A DNA stretch of 64,000 bases, from the NCBI GenBank assembly GCA_963803845.1, contig CAWDNZ010000005.1, positions 2,108,001-2,172,000 of the forward strand. Direction: 5' to 3'. Below the pieces are notes generated by a model. That model was not told the DNA's origin. It ran no database searches and worked only from the letters and a program-made list of their open reading frames with translations. This document shows, piece after piece, positions 42,768 through 52,308 of the stretch; position 1 is the stretch's first letter; each line of letters begins with the position of its first letter. The translations under genes were made by a program, and so were the position numbers. Origin of the DNA: JABDIY01 sp963803845 (lineage in GTDB: Bacteria; Actinomycetota; Acidimicrobiia; Acidimicrobiales; SZUA-35).

Positions 42768-43214
42768 ATGGCCACGGCAAAACCAATCGTCTGTCCAAGT
42801 TGTGGCACGCGAAATCGCGTGCCGGTCACCGCTCCGGGCAAACCTCGATGCGCCTCGTGCCACACCGATCTCCCCTGGTTGGCCAACGTCGATACCGCCA
42901 ACTTCCCGACCGTTCTGGCATCTTCCTCGGTTCCCATCCTGCTGGACCTCTGGGCGCCGTGGTGTGGCCCCTGTCGGGCGGTTGCTCCCGCACTGGAGCA
43001 ACTGGCCAAGGAACGGGCCGGTTCGTTGCGGGTGGTGAAAGTCAACGTAGATGAAGAACCCACTGTCTCCTCCGGGCTCGGCGTGCAGGGGATCCCCACA
43101 ATGGTCCTGTTCAACGACGGTGCCGAGATCGGACGGCAGGTGGGCGCTCTGCCGTTCGCCCAAATTCAACAGTGGGTGGACAGTGTCCTGCCGGCCGAGA
43201 GCGGGAGCCACTAG
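42768..43214 (+). CDS. thioredoxin with N-terminal zinc ribbon (Trx2-like)
   Basis: A 148-residue protein. Cys9/Cys12 and Cys28/Cys31 form a rubredoxin-type zinc ribbon, and the redox site WCGPC has Cys66 and Cys69 in a classic thioredoxin fold ending IPTMVLFNDGAEIGRQVG. This layout matches E. coli TrxC (thioredoxin 2), which works under oxidative stress. The ATG at 42768 is chosen as the ribbon starts at once; an earlier frame extension overlaps the amphi-Trp gene. Confidence 0.88.
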   Translation: MATAKPIVCPSCGTRNRVPVTAPGKPRCASCHTDLPWLANVDTANFPTVLASSSVPILLDLWAPWCGPCRAVAPALEQLAKERAGSLRVVKVNVDEEPTVSSGLGVQGIPTMVLFNDGAEIGRQVGALPFAQIQQWVDSVLPAESGSH

Positions 43215-43279
43215 CGAGATCAACAGACTTCCCTACGGCCATTTGGGAACTTCTGAGCGTTTGGTGACGATAGGTACAC

Positions 43280-43681
43280 GTGGCCCTCGATGACCTGTCC
43301 GATTTTCCAAAACACCTGACGAAGGCGCGCCTCGCCGAGGCTGCCATCGAAGCCGAGTACGAAACCGGTGAGCACGAGGCCACCGAGCAGGAAGCTCGAT
43401 CCCATATCGCTATTCGGGTGGCCCGTATGTCTCTGGGCCTCAGCGTGGTGATCTTGGGAATTGCAATGATGGTGTTGCCCGGTCCCGGCGTGCTCGCAAT
43501 CGCCGGCGGCCTGTTCATATTGGCCAAGGACGTGGCCTGGGCCGACCGTCTGCTGCGGACGCTGCGCCGGAAAGTGCCGGGGATCCCTGACGACGGCAAA
43601 ATCCCCCGCTCCCAGGTCGCCACGATGACGACCATGACACTCGGAGCAGTAGCTCTGTCGACCTGGTTTGCCACCCGCTAG
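43280..43681 (+). CDS. PGPGW-type transmembrane protein
   Basis: A 133-residue membrane protein with two helices; the family signature VLPGPGVLAIAGGLFILAKDVAWAD is at about 63-88. It is a putative transmembrane family found widely in actinobacteria, with no known function. An acidic N-terminus precedes the first helix. Confidence 0.75.
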   Translation: MALDDLSDFPKHLTKARLAEAAIEAEYETGEHEATEQEARSHIAIRVARMSLGLSVVILGIAMMVLPGPGVLAIAGGLFILAKDVAWADRLLRTLRRKVPGIPDDGKIPRSQVATMTTMTLGAVALSTWFATR

Positions 43682-43879
43682 TTGAACCGGACCCGGGGGC
43701 TTCCCACGTGGAACGACTGGTCGTTTGAGTGGAAGGAGCGGGCGGCGGAGGATGCGGCATTCGTGCTCCAGCAGAACCTCATGGCGACCGGTCCCGTACG
43801 GGCAACGGTTCGGTGGGATGACCTGATCGGCGCCTACAAAGCCCTCACCCGCCAGCATTCACCCGTCCGGGTCTTTTAG
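43682..43879 (+). CDS. hypothetical small protein
   Basis: A possible 65-residue gene using the TTG that directly follows the stop of the PGPGW gene. The sequence has a Trp-rich start (PTWNDWSFEWKER) and no recognised domain. Its 3' end overlaps the convergent PAP2 gene by four bases. Weak evidence: tight packing and no better reading frame in the gap. Confidence 0.35.
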   Translation: MNRTRGLPTWNDWSFEWKERAAEDAAFVLQQNLMATGPVRATVRWDDLIGAYKALTRQHSPVRVF

Positions 43880-44691
43880 TTTCGTTGGAGCTGCCGGACC
43901 GTCTGCTTGAGGCGAGACTCGAGTGATGCGAGGCGAGGAGTGAGCCAGAGCGCTGCAAACCAGCCCACCATGGCGACGGCAGCGCCGAGGACTGCGTCGA
44001 TGACGTAATGGTTGGCCGTGACGACCACGGTCACCGTCATCAGGATCGGACTGAGGACCCCGAGAATTCTGACCACCGGTCGTCGGCTGGCTCGATACAG
44101 CGCCAGTCCGATCAGCAGGTTCCAGCCGACATGCAGGCTGGGGACGGCCGCGTACTTGTTGACCAATGACGGCGGCTGGAGAATGCGGTAGGAGTTGGAG
44201 AAGTCGGTGACCGTGTCCTGCAAGCCCACATTGAGCAGTCGGGGTGGAGCGACTGCGAAGTTCGTGAAGATGATCAGCCCGATGGCCCCGGAGATGAACA
44301 TTGCATTCCGGAGTTGGAGGTAGTCGACTCGTCGAGTCTGGTGGAGCCAGATCAGGGTGGCAGCGATGACCGGCCAGTGGCCCCAGATGTAGATCCAGTT
44401 TGCGAGGGTCACAAGCCAGTGATGATCCAGGATCATCCCTTGCGCCCAGCTCTCGATATCGAGAGCAAAGGCCTTCTCGAACTCCAAGACCTTCAGACCG
44501 TTCTGAATGGCGGTGGAAGCATCCCCCTGAGTCGCTCCTCGAACACCGAAATAGAGGAGGACGGCAGCCATCACGAGGCTGAGCTGTTTTGCCAGTTCGA
44601 ACGTGAGCCGATCGGTGATGACTGCGGGAGAGAGCACTCGCGCCCTGCGGGCCTCGGCCCGGTGCTGGATTGGTCGATTGACTGTCGTCAT
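43876..44691 (-). CDS. PAP2-superfamily phosphatase, inositolphosphotransferase type
   Basis: A 271-residue membrane protein with six helices. PSLHVGW and NHYVIDAVLGA are the His-containing motifs of the AUR1/IPC-type PAP2 branch. An AAGGAG site 10 bases upstream supports ATG at 44691 over an ATG seven codons upstream. It may act on lipid phosphates in the membrane; a transferase role is possible. Confidence 0.75.
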   Translation of the reverse strand: MTTVNRPIQHRAEARRARVLSPAVITDRLTFELAKQLSLVMAAVLLYFGVRGATQGDASTAIQNGLKVLEFEKAFALDIESWAQGMILDHHWLVTLANWIYIWGHWPVIAATLIWLHQTRRVDYLQLRNAMFISGAIGLIIFTNFAVAPPRLLNVGLQDTVTDFSNSYRILQPPSLVNKYAAVPSLHVGWNLLIGLALYRASRRPVVRILGVLSPILMTVTVVVTANHYVIDAVLGAAVAMVGWFAALWLTPRLASLESRLKQTVRQLQRN

Positions 44692-45046
44692 GCGGTGCTC
44701 GCTCCTTGCCATGTGAAGATCGTCCGATGGAGCGCTGACACGTCACTGTCAGCCGGCTGACGGAAGGCTGGCAGCCCAGAGTCCTGTGGGCACACCGTCG
44801 GCGATGTGGCCCGATCCTGCTGAAGCCCTGGCGGCAACAACGTCGTTTGCTGTTCGTCGGATCTCATTCGTTCGATAACTGAAGGTTCACGCATTTGACC
44901 GGCGGCGACCAGGGGGGAGAACCCTGAACCGACCCTGAGTGGCACCGGGAATACCCTGATCTTGCGGACGGCAAACAAGCACCTGGTCCAAAGTCGGACG
45001 GGGCGGAAACACCGCGGCGCTCGACCGCGGTGCGATACTCACACCG
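44692..45046. other. 355-base intergenic region with two inverted repeats
   Basis: No gene is supported here. It separates the divergent PAP2 and fructosamine kinase genes. GTCAGCCGGCTGAC at 44748-44761 is a perfect 14-bp palindrome, about 57 bases before the PAP2 start; a TGACA/TGTCA pair overlaps its left edge. CACCGCGG-N7-CCGCGGTG at 45010-45032 lies 14 bases before the kinase start and could fold in the mRNA leader or bind a regulator. Confidence 0.45.
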
Positions 45047-45901
45047 ATGACTCTGGACACCGGCTGGCTGGCCCGACACCTGGCTGCCGACGTAGAGTCG
45101 GTCGTCGGGCTCAGCGGGGGCGACGTCGCCCAATCGTTCAGGGTCGACCTGAGCGACGGCCGAGTCGTCTTCGCCAAGACCCACCACGATCCGCCGCGTC
45201 ATTTCTTCACGACCGAGGCCACGGGTCTGCAGTGGCTAGCCCAACCGGCCGCCGTTCAGGTACCTAAGGTGCTGGCGGTGGCAGACGACCCTCCCATTCT
45301 GGTGCTGGAGTGGATCGAGACCAGCCCTGGGCGATCGCCGAACGAGAGCGCATTCGGGCGGGAACTGGCCGAGCTTCATCGGGCAGGATTCGAGCGGTTC
45401 GGACGCGCCGACGAACGCACCACCGGCAGCCGGGCGCTGCCCAATGACCAGTGCGACGACTGGGCCGAATTCTTCGCGATCAACCGACTCGAACCACTGG
45501 GCCGTCTGGCCGTCGATGCCGGCGTGCTCGGCAGCGAGTCCCGAGCGGGTCTGAAGACGATCGTCTCACGGCTCGCAGATCTTGCCGGACCGCCGGAACC
45601 GCCGGCTCGATTGCATGGCGACCTGTGGGCAGGGAATCGTTTGTGTGATCGGAACGGTGACAGTTGGCTGATCGACCCGGCGAGCTTTGGCGGACATCGC
45701 GAATTTGACCTGGCGATGATGCGGCTGTTCGGCGGGTTCGGGCCCGATGCGTTCGCGGCATATGCCGAGGTCTCTCCCCTGGCCGACGGTTGGGAGCGAC
45801 GGATCGAGCTGTGGCAGTTGGCCCCGCTACTGGTTCATGCGATCAAGTTCGGCGGTGGCTACATCGGTGCGGCCGAAAGCGTGATCGACCGGTTCACCTG
45901 A
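45047..45901 (+). CDS. fructosamine kinase family protein
   Basis: A 284-residue kinase of the APH-like fold. It has the phosphotransfer loop LHGDLWAGNRL and the metal motif LIDPASFGGHREFDLAMMRLFGGF, as in fructosamine-3-kinases. The N-terminal FRVDLSDGRVVFAKTHHD carries the ATP-site lysine. These enzymes phosphorylate sugar amines on glycated proteins so that they can break down. An inverted repeat lies directly upstream. Confidence 0.87.
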   Translation: MTLDTGWLARHLAADVESVVGLSGGDVAQSFRVDLSDGRVVFAKTHHDPPRHFFTTEATGLQWLAQPAAVQVPKVLAVADDPPILVLEWIETSPGRSPNESAFGRELAELHRAGFERFGRADERTTGSRALPNDQCDDWAEFFAINRLEPLGRLAVDAGVLGSESRAGLKTIVSRLADLAGPPEPPARLHGDLWAGNRLCDRNGDSWLIDPASFGGHREFDLAMMRLFGGFGPDAFAAYAEVSPLADGWERRIELWQLAPLLVHAIKFGGGYIGAAESVIDRFT

Positions 45902-45979
45902 CCGGGTGAACCTCGTGGCTTGCGCCTGCCGTGGGTTCCACCACTGTCGAATAGAAACGGTGCGACACTGACTCCGCTC

Positions 45980-46978
45980 TCAGGCGTTGATGTCGAACAG
46001 CTTCAGGTAGTCGGCTGCCACCTGCGAGACCGGGGTGCCGTCATTTACCTGGCGATTGAGCTCGGTGATACGCGACTGCGACAACGGTCGCAGGATCGCC
46101 CCGGCAAGCGCATCAAATGCCTCCGGGGCCTGCTCGTAGACCTCGGTCGGGAGGTTGAGTGAGACGTTGTAGACGTAGAACACCCCAGGGTCGATTACCA
46201 GGTCGAGATCGAGAGCGTCGATGCGGCCATCAGTAGTGAAGACCTCCCCGAAATCGCAGGCCCCGGACGCCGTCAGCGGATAGATATCGGCCTCGTCATC
46301 AACCGTGCGGATCTGCTCTTCCGGTATGGCGAAGTTCGTCTCGGTCTCGAACAAAACCAGCCCATCGGAACGTTCAGCGAACTCGGGCTCGATACAGACA
46401 ACGGCGCCACTGTTGTCCTTGAGATACTCCGCCATCGCTTCGAGATCGAAGGCGTCGACCGAGTACCTGGTCGCTTGATTCTTCTCGGCAAGGTCCGGCC
46501 CCACGGCAAATCCGTATGTGTCGTTGAACGACGACCTGCCGATCCAGTTGATTCCGTTCTCGGCCAGATCGGCCTCGTGTACGTTCTCTGTGAGCTTCTC
46601 TCCGTCCTCCTCGGGATCGGAGCGCCCAAGGTGCTCCACCCAGCCGGTACTGTTGTACTCCCAGTAGGCGTGGATGTCGCCGTTGAGGAGAGCCTGGCGA
46701 GTGGTTGCAGTGTCCCCGGTGTCGGTGGCGTCGGTGACCTCGGCCCCCCGGGCGACGAGCGCCTGGATCAAGATCTCGCTCAGCACGTACTGCTCGGTGA
46801 AGTTCTTCGAGCCGACCGTCATCGCGATGCCCTCGAAGGCGTCGGGGGCCAGGGCGTCGACCCCTCCGTCGTCCCCGCAACTCGTGGCGATGAGCAGTGC
46901 GGACAGCAGCGCTGCGGGGAATCTCAGCCGCCGGTGTGCGTTCAGGCGCGGGCGACGCAGGCTGAGCGGGCCGTTCAT
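45980..46978 (-). CDS. OpuAC-type glycine-betaine/choline-binding lipoprotein
   Basis: A 332-residue binding protein. The signal region is long and basic (RRPRLNAHRRLRF) with a hydrophobic core and lipobox ending ATSCG. The mature part opens with MTVGSKNFTEQYVLSEILIQAL, has the ligand-loop NGDIHAYWEYNSTGWVEHLG, and ends VSQVAADYLKLF; this is the OsmF/OpuCC group for quaternary amines. The gene overlaps the end of a BCCT carrier gene by four bases, and no ABC permease or ATPase lies nearby. Confidence 0.84.
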   Translation of the reverse strand: MNGPLSLRRPRLNAHRRLRFPAALLSALLIATSCGDDGGVDALAPDAFEGIAMTVGSKNFTEQYVLSEILIQALVARGAEVTDATDTGDTATTRQALLNGDIHAYWEYNSTGWVEHLGRSDPEEDGEKLTENVHEADLAENGINWIGRSSFNDTYGFAVGPDLAEKNQATRYSVDAFDLEAMAEYLKDNSGAVVCIEPEFAERSDGLVLFETETNFAIPEEQIRTVDDEADIYPLTASGACDFGEVFTTDGRIDALDLDLVIDPGVFYVYNVSLNLPTEVYEQAPEAFDALAGAILRPLSQSRITELNRQVNDGTPVSQVAADYLKLFDINA

Positions 46979-48747
46979 GATTCACCGCCGATCGGCGTTG
47001 CGGGCGCCTTGTTGTCGTCAAGGACGTCGTCGATTAGACCTGCCTCCATCGCCACGGCGATCTCCTCATGGATCTCGATCATTTCGAGTTCCTCACTGAA
47101 GCCTTGTTTCATGCTGTAGATGGCGATGAGAAGCACCACCGCGAAGATTGCGCCGCTCGCCACCGCCGCCGACTGGAGAGCCTGGAGACCGCCACCGATG
47201 AGCAAGATTGCAGCGATGGCGCCCTCCATGATCGCCCAGAACACCCGCTGGGCCACCGGCGACTCGAGCTTGCCGCCCGAAGTGAGATGGTCGACAACCA
47301 GTGAACCCGAGTCCGACGACGTCACGAAGAACGAAATAACGAGGATGATGCCGACCAGCGATGTCAACTGCGTCAGTGGGAACGCCTCGAGGAGGTCAAA
47401 CATGGCAGTTGCAACGTTCTCGTTGACTGCGGCTGCCACGTCCCGGGTGCCGTCCATCTGGGTCTTCAGTGCAGATCCGCCGAAGGCGGACATCCACAGG
47501 AAGCTCAGTGTGGTTGGCACGAGTACGACCCCGATGACAAACTCCCGGATGGTGCGACCCTTGGAGACCCGCGCGATGAACATCCCAACGAAGGGCGCCC
47601 ACGAGATCCACCAGCCCCAGTAGAACACGGTCCACCCTGACTGCCAGCTGCTTCCACTGAGCGACTCGGTCCACAGGCTGAGGCTGGGGAGCGCCTGGAG
47701 GTAGCTGCCGGTGCTCTCGAGGAAGGTGCCCACGATGAACACGGTTGGTCCGACGATCAGGATGAACAGGAGGAACAACGCACCCAAGTTCAGGTTGAGC
47801 TGTGACAGTCGTTTGACACCGCCGTCGAGCCCGGAGACCACCGACAGCGTGGCGACGCCTGTGATGACCGTGATCAGAATCACCTGAAAGGTCACATTGT
47901 CGGGCGATGAAAAGAGGAAGTTCATACCCGCCGACACTTGCTTGACGCCGAAACCGAGCGACGACGCAAGCCCAAAGAGAGTGGCAATAACAGCGATCGT
48001 GTCGATCAGATTCCCCCAGAACCCGTAGATCCTCTCCCCCAGGATGGGGTAGAAGACCGACCGCATCGTGAGGGGCAGACCCCGGTTGTAGGTGAAGAAT
48101 GCGAGCGCAAGGCTCACCAACGCATAGATGCCCCACGGATGGAAACCCCAGTGGTAGAAGGTGGTCACCATCGCGGCCTCAGCAGCCTGTGACGTTTCCG
48201 CCTCGGCGCCGAAGAAGGGGGGCGGGGTCTGGTAATGGTAGATCGGCTCGGCGACGCTCCAAAAGAGAAGGCCAATGCCCATGCCAGCACTTAACAGCAT
48301 GGCGTACCAAGCAAAGTTGGTGAACTCCGGCTTGGCGTCCTGACCGCCGAGCCGAATTCGGCCGAAACGACTGAAACCGAAGAAGACGATGGAGACCAGG
48401 AAGATGTTGGCCGAGAGGATGTAGAACCAGCCGAAGTTGTCACCGATGAACGAGAGCGAATCGGCGAAGACGGTCTCTGCCTGCTCTTGGAACGCCAGCG
48501 TGAGTGCAAGGAAGAGGACCAAGAACCCAGCGGAAGCGAAGGTCACCTGAGGGTGGATGTCGAATCCGAACTTGACGATGTTCGTGTCCCCTGGCTCTCG
48601 CTTGGCAACGTCTTCGTAGTAATCGAGGTCCGGGTCGACCTGGAGACCCTCGAAGCGGTCTCTCTCCCGAATCGCTCGTTGTCGTTCGGCGCGCTCGTCG
48701 TCTTTTCGGTCCCGCCTTGCTTTCCACTCTGCTGTTCGGTCGGTCAT
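46975..48747 (-). CDS. BCCT-family transporter for choline/betaine/carnitine
   Basis: A 590-residue carrier with about 12 helices. The betaine/carnitine/choline motif is in YWGWWISWAPFVGMFIARVSKGRTIREF and MGIGLLFWSVAEP. A charged N-terminal segment of about 80 residues precedes the first helix, and an acidic C-terminal tail follows the last, typical of osmotically regulated members. AAGGGGGAA precedes the ATG at 48747. It is the first gene of a two-gene unit with the OpuAC binding protein. Confidence 0.86.
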   Translation of the reverse strand: MTDRTAEWKARRDRKDDERAERQRAIRERDRFEGLQVDPDLDYYEDVAKREPGDTNIVKFGFDIHPQVTFASAGFLVLFLALTLAFQEQAETVFADSLSFIGDNFGWFYILSANIFLVSIVFFGFSRFGRIRLGGQDAKPEFTNFAWYAMLLSAGMGIGLLFWSVAEPIYHYQTPPPFFGAEAETSQAAEAAMVTTFYHWGFHPWGIYALVSLALAFFTYNRGLPLTMRSVFYPILGERIYGFWGNLIDTIAVIATLFGLASSLGFGVKQVSAGMNFLFSSPDNVTFQVILITVITGVATLSVVSGLDGGVKRLSQLNLNLGALFLLFILIVGPTVFIVGTFLESTGSYLQALPSLSLWTESLSGSSWQSGWTVFYWGWWISWAPFVGMFIARVSKGRTIREFVIGVVLVPTTLSFLWMSAFGGSALKTQMDGTRDVAAAVNENVATAMFDLLEAFPLTQLTSLVGIILVISFFVTSSDSGSLVVDHLTSGGKLESPVAQRVFWAIMEGAIAAILLIGGGLQALQSAAVASGAIFAVVLLIAIYSMKQGFSEELEMIEIHEEIAVAMEAGLIDDVLDDNKAPATPIGGES

Positions 48748-48968
48748 CGTTTCCCCCTTCGTCGCACGGCTAGGACACGTAGTCGCTTGATCGAGCGCCC
48801 ACCTCCCCTGGGGCATCCGAACATCGGCTTCCACTACGGCAGAACCGAACCAACGGTGCTGCAGTCGGCGTAGCGGCCGGACGCAATCAGTTCTAGCACA
48901 GAGCAATTGTCAGCTTCCAGCCGTCCGATCCGGTCCGGCCGAGCGGGCTGTGCGGACGAAAACGCTGT

Positions 48969-50375
48969 TCAGCTGGCGAGACCTCGGGTGGCGGCGACGT
49001 CGCTGTCGTGGATGAAGAAACTCGCCACCGCAGCCGGCAGCATGATCGCCGCCATCGCCAGAAATCCCCACCGGTATGCGCCGAGCAGATCAGCGGACGG
49101 TGCGGTCTCGCCACCGACCGCTGCGATCCGTGTTGCGATCACGGTGGCCGCGAGCGCCACGCCCCCGGCGAAGGCGAACTGGCGCTGGGTGTTGAACACC
49201 GATGCGGCCCGTCCGGTCTCTGCATTGGAGATGGTTGCGTAGACCGCAGTCTGGACCGACACGAAAACCATGCCAACCGACAGCCCTCGAACGAACGACC
49301 CGACGCCCACCACCCACAAGGGCGTCTCGAGATCGAACAGTGCGAACCCGCCAGTGGCCACCGCGGTAAGGATGACTCCGAAGATCATGAGCCGTCGGGG
49401 CCCGATCGCCACGTAGACACGCTTGCCAATCAGGTTGGAAACGATGAAGATCCCGACCGCCTGAGGGGCCTGCCCCAGTCCCGATTGGGTGGCCGAGAAC
49501 CCTCTGAGATCCTGGAGATAGAGCGGGACCACGAAGATCCAACCGAAGAAGCCGGCATAGATCATGGAAGCGCTGATGTTGATCGTCCGAAACAGTCGGT
49601 TTCCGAACAATCGGAGGGCGAGCATCGGTTGGTCCAGCCTCAGCTCGAGCACCACGAGGGCGATCACCGCCAAGATGCCGATGACCAATGCGGAGGTGAT
49701 CGGAAGTGACAGCCAGCCGTAGTCCGGTCCGGTCGACAGGGCGAAGATCAGAAGCGAGACGCCCGACGCCGACAGGACCAATCCACCCAGGTCCAGCTGT
49801 CCGGGACTCGGCTGTGTCTCTTCCCGAAGCCACCTCAATGCGAGCATCAACCCGGACAGCCCGATCGGCAGGTTGATCAAAAAGATCCATCGCCAAGAGA
49901 AGTTGTCGACCAGAACCCCTCCCAGAATCGGCCCGATCGCCGGTGCGACCACTGCAACGCTGAGCACACCGACGGTCGCAGTCGCCCGTTCCTCTAACGG
50001 AAACGCTCTGAATAGCATGGCACTGCCGATCGGGGTGATCATCCCCGCCCCCAATCCCTGTAACACCCGCGCCCCGATCAACTGAGACAACGACTGCGAA
50101 GCGCCGCACAACAGCGACCCGATCACGAAAACGGCCAATGCGGTGAGGAAGACCCGTTTGGTCCCGAAACGATCGCCAAGCCAGCCGGCGGCGGGAATCG
50201 CCGAGGCGAGAGCCAACAGGTAGGCCAGGGCAACCCACTCGATCTCCGTGGTCGGCACCCCGAACTGCGCGGCCAGCGCGGGCAGCGCAACATTCACCGC
50301 CGTGCCGTCGATGATCGTCATCGATAGGCCAAGAATGTAAACCGCCATGACCCGGTACTTGTACTCACTCAACAT
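48969..50375 (-). CDS. MFS drug-type exporter, DHA2 (14-TM) family
   Basis: A 468-residue transporter with about 14 helices. It has TIIDGTAVNVALP in helix 1, WLGDRFGTKRVF in the helix 2-3 loop and VLQGLGAGMITPIGSAML in helix 4, as in EmrB/QacA proteins. It is likely an H+-driven exporter of a lipophilic compound. It diverges from the ABC exporter pair across 181 bases. Confidence 0.85.
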   Translation of the reverse strand: MLSEYKYRVMAVYILGLSMTIIDGTAVNVALPALAAQFGVPTTEIEWVALAYLLALASAIPAAGWLGDRFGTKRVFLTALAVFVIGSLLCGASQSLSQLIGARVLQGLGAGMITPIGSAMLFRAFPLEERATATVGVLSVAVVAPAIGPILGGVLVDNFSWRWIFLINLPIGLSGLMLALRWLREETQPSPGQLDLGGLVLSASGVSLLIFALSTGPDYGWLSLPITSALVIGILAVIALVVLELRLDQPMLALRLFGNRLFRTINISASMIYAGFFGWIFVVPLYLQDLRGFSATQSGLGQAPQAVGIFIVSNLIGKRVYVAIGPRRLMIFGVILTAVATGGFALFDLETPLWVVGVGSFVRGLSVGMVFVSVQTAVYATISNAETGRAASVFNTQRQFAFAGGVALAATVIATRIAAVGGETAPSADLLGAYRWGFLAMAAIMLPAAVASFFIHDSDVAATRGLAS

Positions 50376-50556
50376 CCCAGATCACTCACCGAGTCGACGT
50401 TACCCAGCCAGGTTCAAATCACGGGCATCGGCGACAAACGACCAGCCACGCACGGCGATCCCAACCGCGCGCTGGAATTGCAGTTCCCCCTGCCCGACTA
50501 GCTGGTGACCGTGGTGACGCACGTGTGAGACGGATGCGTCATTAGGCTTCTGAGAA

Positions 50557-52308
50557 GTGAAGCAACTCCTCAAGGTCTGGCCGTGGGTGAAGCCCTATTG
50601 GCTCTACATGGCGGGCGCCCTGGCAGGCACCGTTCTCTCGGTTGGCATCAGCCTCCTGATCCCGCTCCAGACCGCTCGGGTGATCGACGAAGGCATCGCC
50701 AAGAACGACGGCGAGCTGGTTCGGAGCACGGTTCTCTTCATGGTGGCGCTCATTCTCGCCGGGGTCGTGGTTTCGGCGATCACCAGCGCCATGGCCGTCC
50801 GGATGGCATTCAACACCATCACGGACTTGCGCAGGGATCTTTACGGACACGCCCAGCACTTCTCCTTCGGCAACCTGGACCGGTTGACCTCGGGCGGGAT
50901 CCTCACCAGGCTCACCAGCGACATGACCAAGGTGACCACCATCCTCACGATGGGCTTGGCGTTCATCGCCCAGACACCGCTGATGTTCATTGGCGCCCTC
51001 ATCGCCATCCTCTCCATCGATGCTTCGCTCCTCATCATCGTGCTGGTGATGATTCCGGCGATCGGCGGCCTGGTCTGGTACGTGCTGGCCCGGTCCGGTG
51101 TGCTTTACGACGCCGTGCAGAACCGGCTGGACCGGCTCAACACCGTGCTGCAGGAGAACATCGAAGGCACCGAGGCGATCAAGGCATTCGTCCGCCAAGA
51201 CTTTGAGACCGAACAGTTTGATGAGGTAGCCGACGATCTCGCCCACCAGGCCACAATCGTGAACCAGCTCGTTGCCGCACTCATGCCAACGCTCATCGCC
51301 ATTTCCAGCCTGGGAATCGCGGCGGTGATTTGGCTGGGCGGCAACAACGTGATCGACGGCGGTCTCAGCGAAGGCGACCTGGTGGCCTTCATCAGCTATA
51401 TGGCCATGGTAACCATGCCCATGATGATGCTGGCATTCGTGCAGCCCCTCATCTCCGCGGCCGGCGCTTCCATGGCCCGTATCGACCAGGTCCTTCAAGA
51501 ACAGCCCGAGGTGCCTGACGCCGAAGGTGGCATTGACCTGGGCAACCAGCCTCAACCGGGTGACATTCGCTTCGAGAACGTCAGCTTCGCATACCGCTCC
51601 GGCGAGAGCGACGACACGCTCGACAATGCCCTCACCAACATCAACCTGCACATCCGCCAGGGCACCACGGTTGCGGTGTTGGGAGCCACCGGGTCCGGGA
51701 AGTCCAGCCTGATCCACCTGATCCCCCGTTTCTATGACACCTCTGAAGGAACTGTGTACGTGGGCGGCATCGACGTGCGTCGGCTTTCCAAGGACTCACT
51801 GCGCCGCAATGTTGGGGTGGCCCTCCAAGAACCGCAGCTGTTCGGCGGCACGGTCATGGAAAACATCCGTTACGGACGACCCGACGCCACCGACGACGAA
51901 GTGTTTGCCGCCGCCAAGGCCGCCCAAGCCCATGAGTTCATCACGGCGATGCCAGATGGATACGACTCGCTGGTGGAGCAGAACGGCGCCAACCTTTCCG
52001 GTGGGCAGCGGCAACGGATGGCAATCGCCCGCACATTGTTGGTGGGACCGGCGATCCTGATTCTCGATGATTCCACCAGCGCAGTGGACTCTGAGACTGA
52101 AGAGAAGATCCAAGGAGCGCTCGAATCGTTGTCGAACCAGACCGTGATTTTGGTGGCGCAACGGATCAGCACGGCGCTGGGAGCCGACGAAATCGTAGTC
52201 TTGGACGACGGCAACGTTTGCGCTCACGGGTCCCACCGGGACCTGATGGAGAGCAGCCCCGTTTACCAGGAGATCTACCGCTCCCAGCTCGGGGAGACGG
52301 TGCAGTGA
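50557..52308 (+). CDS. ABC exporter subunit 1 (degenerate Walker B)
   Basis: A 583-residue half transporter with six helices and one ABC domain. Walker A is GATGSGKSS and the signature is the standard LSGGQRQRMA, but Walker B reads ILILDDSTSAVD, with Asp in place of the catalytic Glu. In heterodimeric exporters such as TM287/288 and BmrCD this substitution marks the subunit that carries the degenerate ATP site. The partner gene overlaps it by four bases. The start is an ATG-less GTG at 50557 (GTG AAG CAA). Confidence 0.86.
   Translation: MKQLLKVWPWVKPYWLYMAGALAGTVLSVGISLLIPLQTARVIDEGIAKNDGELVRSTVLFMVALILAGVVVSAITSAMAVRMAFNTITDLRRDLYGHAQHFSFGNLDRLTSGGILTRLTSDMTKVTTILTMGLAFIAQTPLMFIGALIAILSIDASLLIIVLVMIPAIGGLVWYVLARSGVLYDAVQNRLDRLNTVLQENIEGTEAIKAFVRQDFETEQFDEVADDLAHQATIVNQLVAALMPTLIAISSLGIAAVIWLGGNNVIDGGLSEGDLVAFISYMAMVTMPMMMLAFVQPLISAAGASMARIDQVLQEQPEVPDAEGGIDLGNQPQPGDIRFENVSFAYRSGESDDTLDNALTNINLHIRQGTTVAVLGATGSGKSSLIHLIPRFYDTSEGTVYVGGIDVRRLSKDSLRRNVGVALQEPQLFGGTVMENIRYGRPDATDDEVFAAAKAAQAHEFITAMPDGYDSLVEQNGANLSGGQRQRMAIARTLLVGPAILILDDSTSAVDSETEEKIQGALESLSNQTVILVAQRISTALGADEIVVLDDGNVCAHGSHRDLMESSPVYQEIYRSQLGETVQ

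Noticed and set aside
50542..51717. Minus-strand open frame opposite the first ABC exporter subunit
   Set aside because: Antisense shadow; very high His/Asp/Gly content and no motif.
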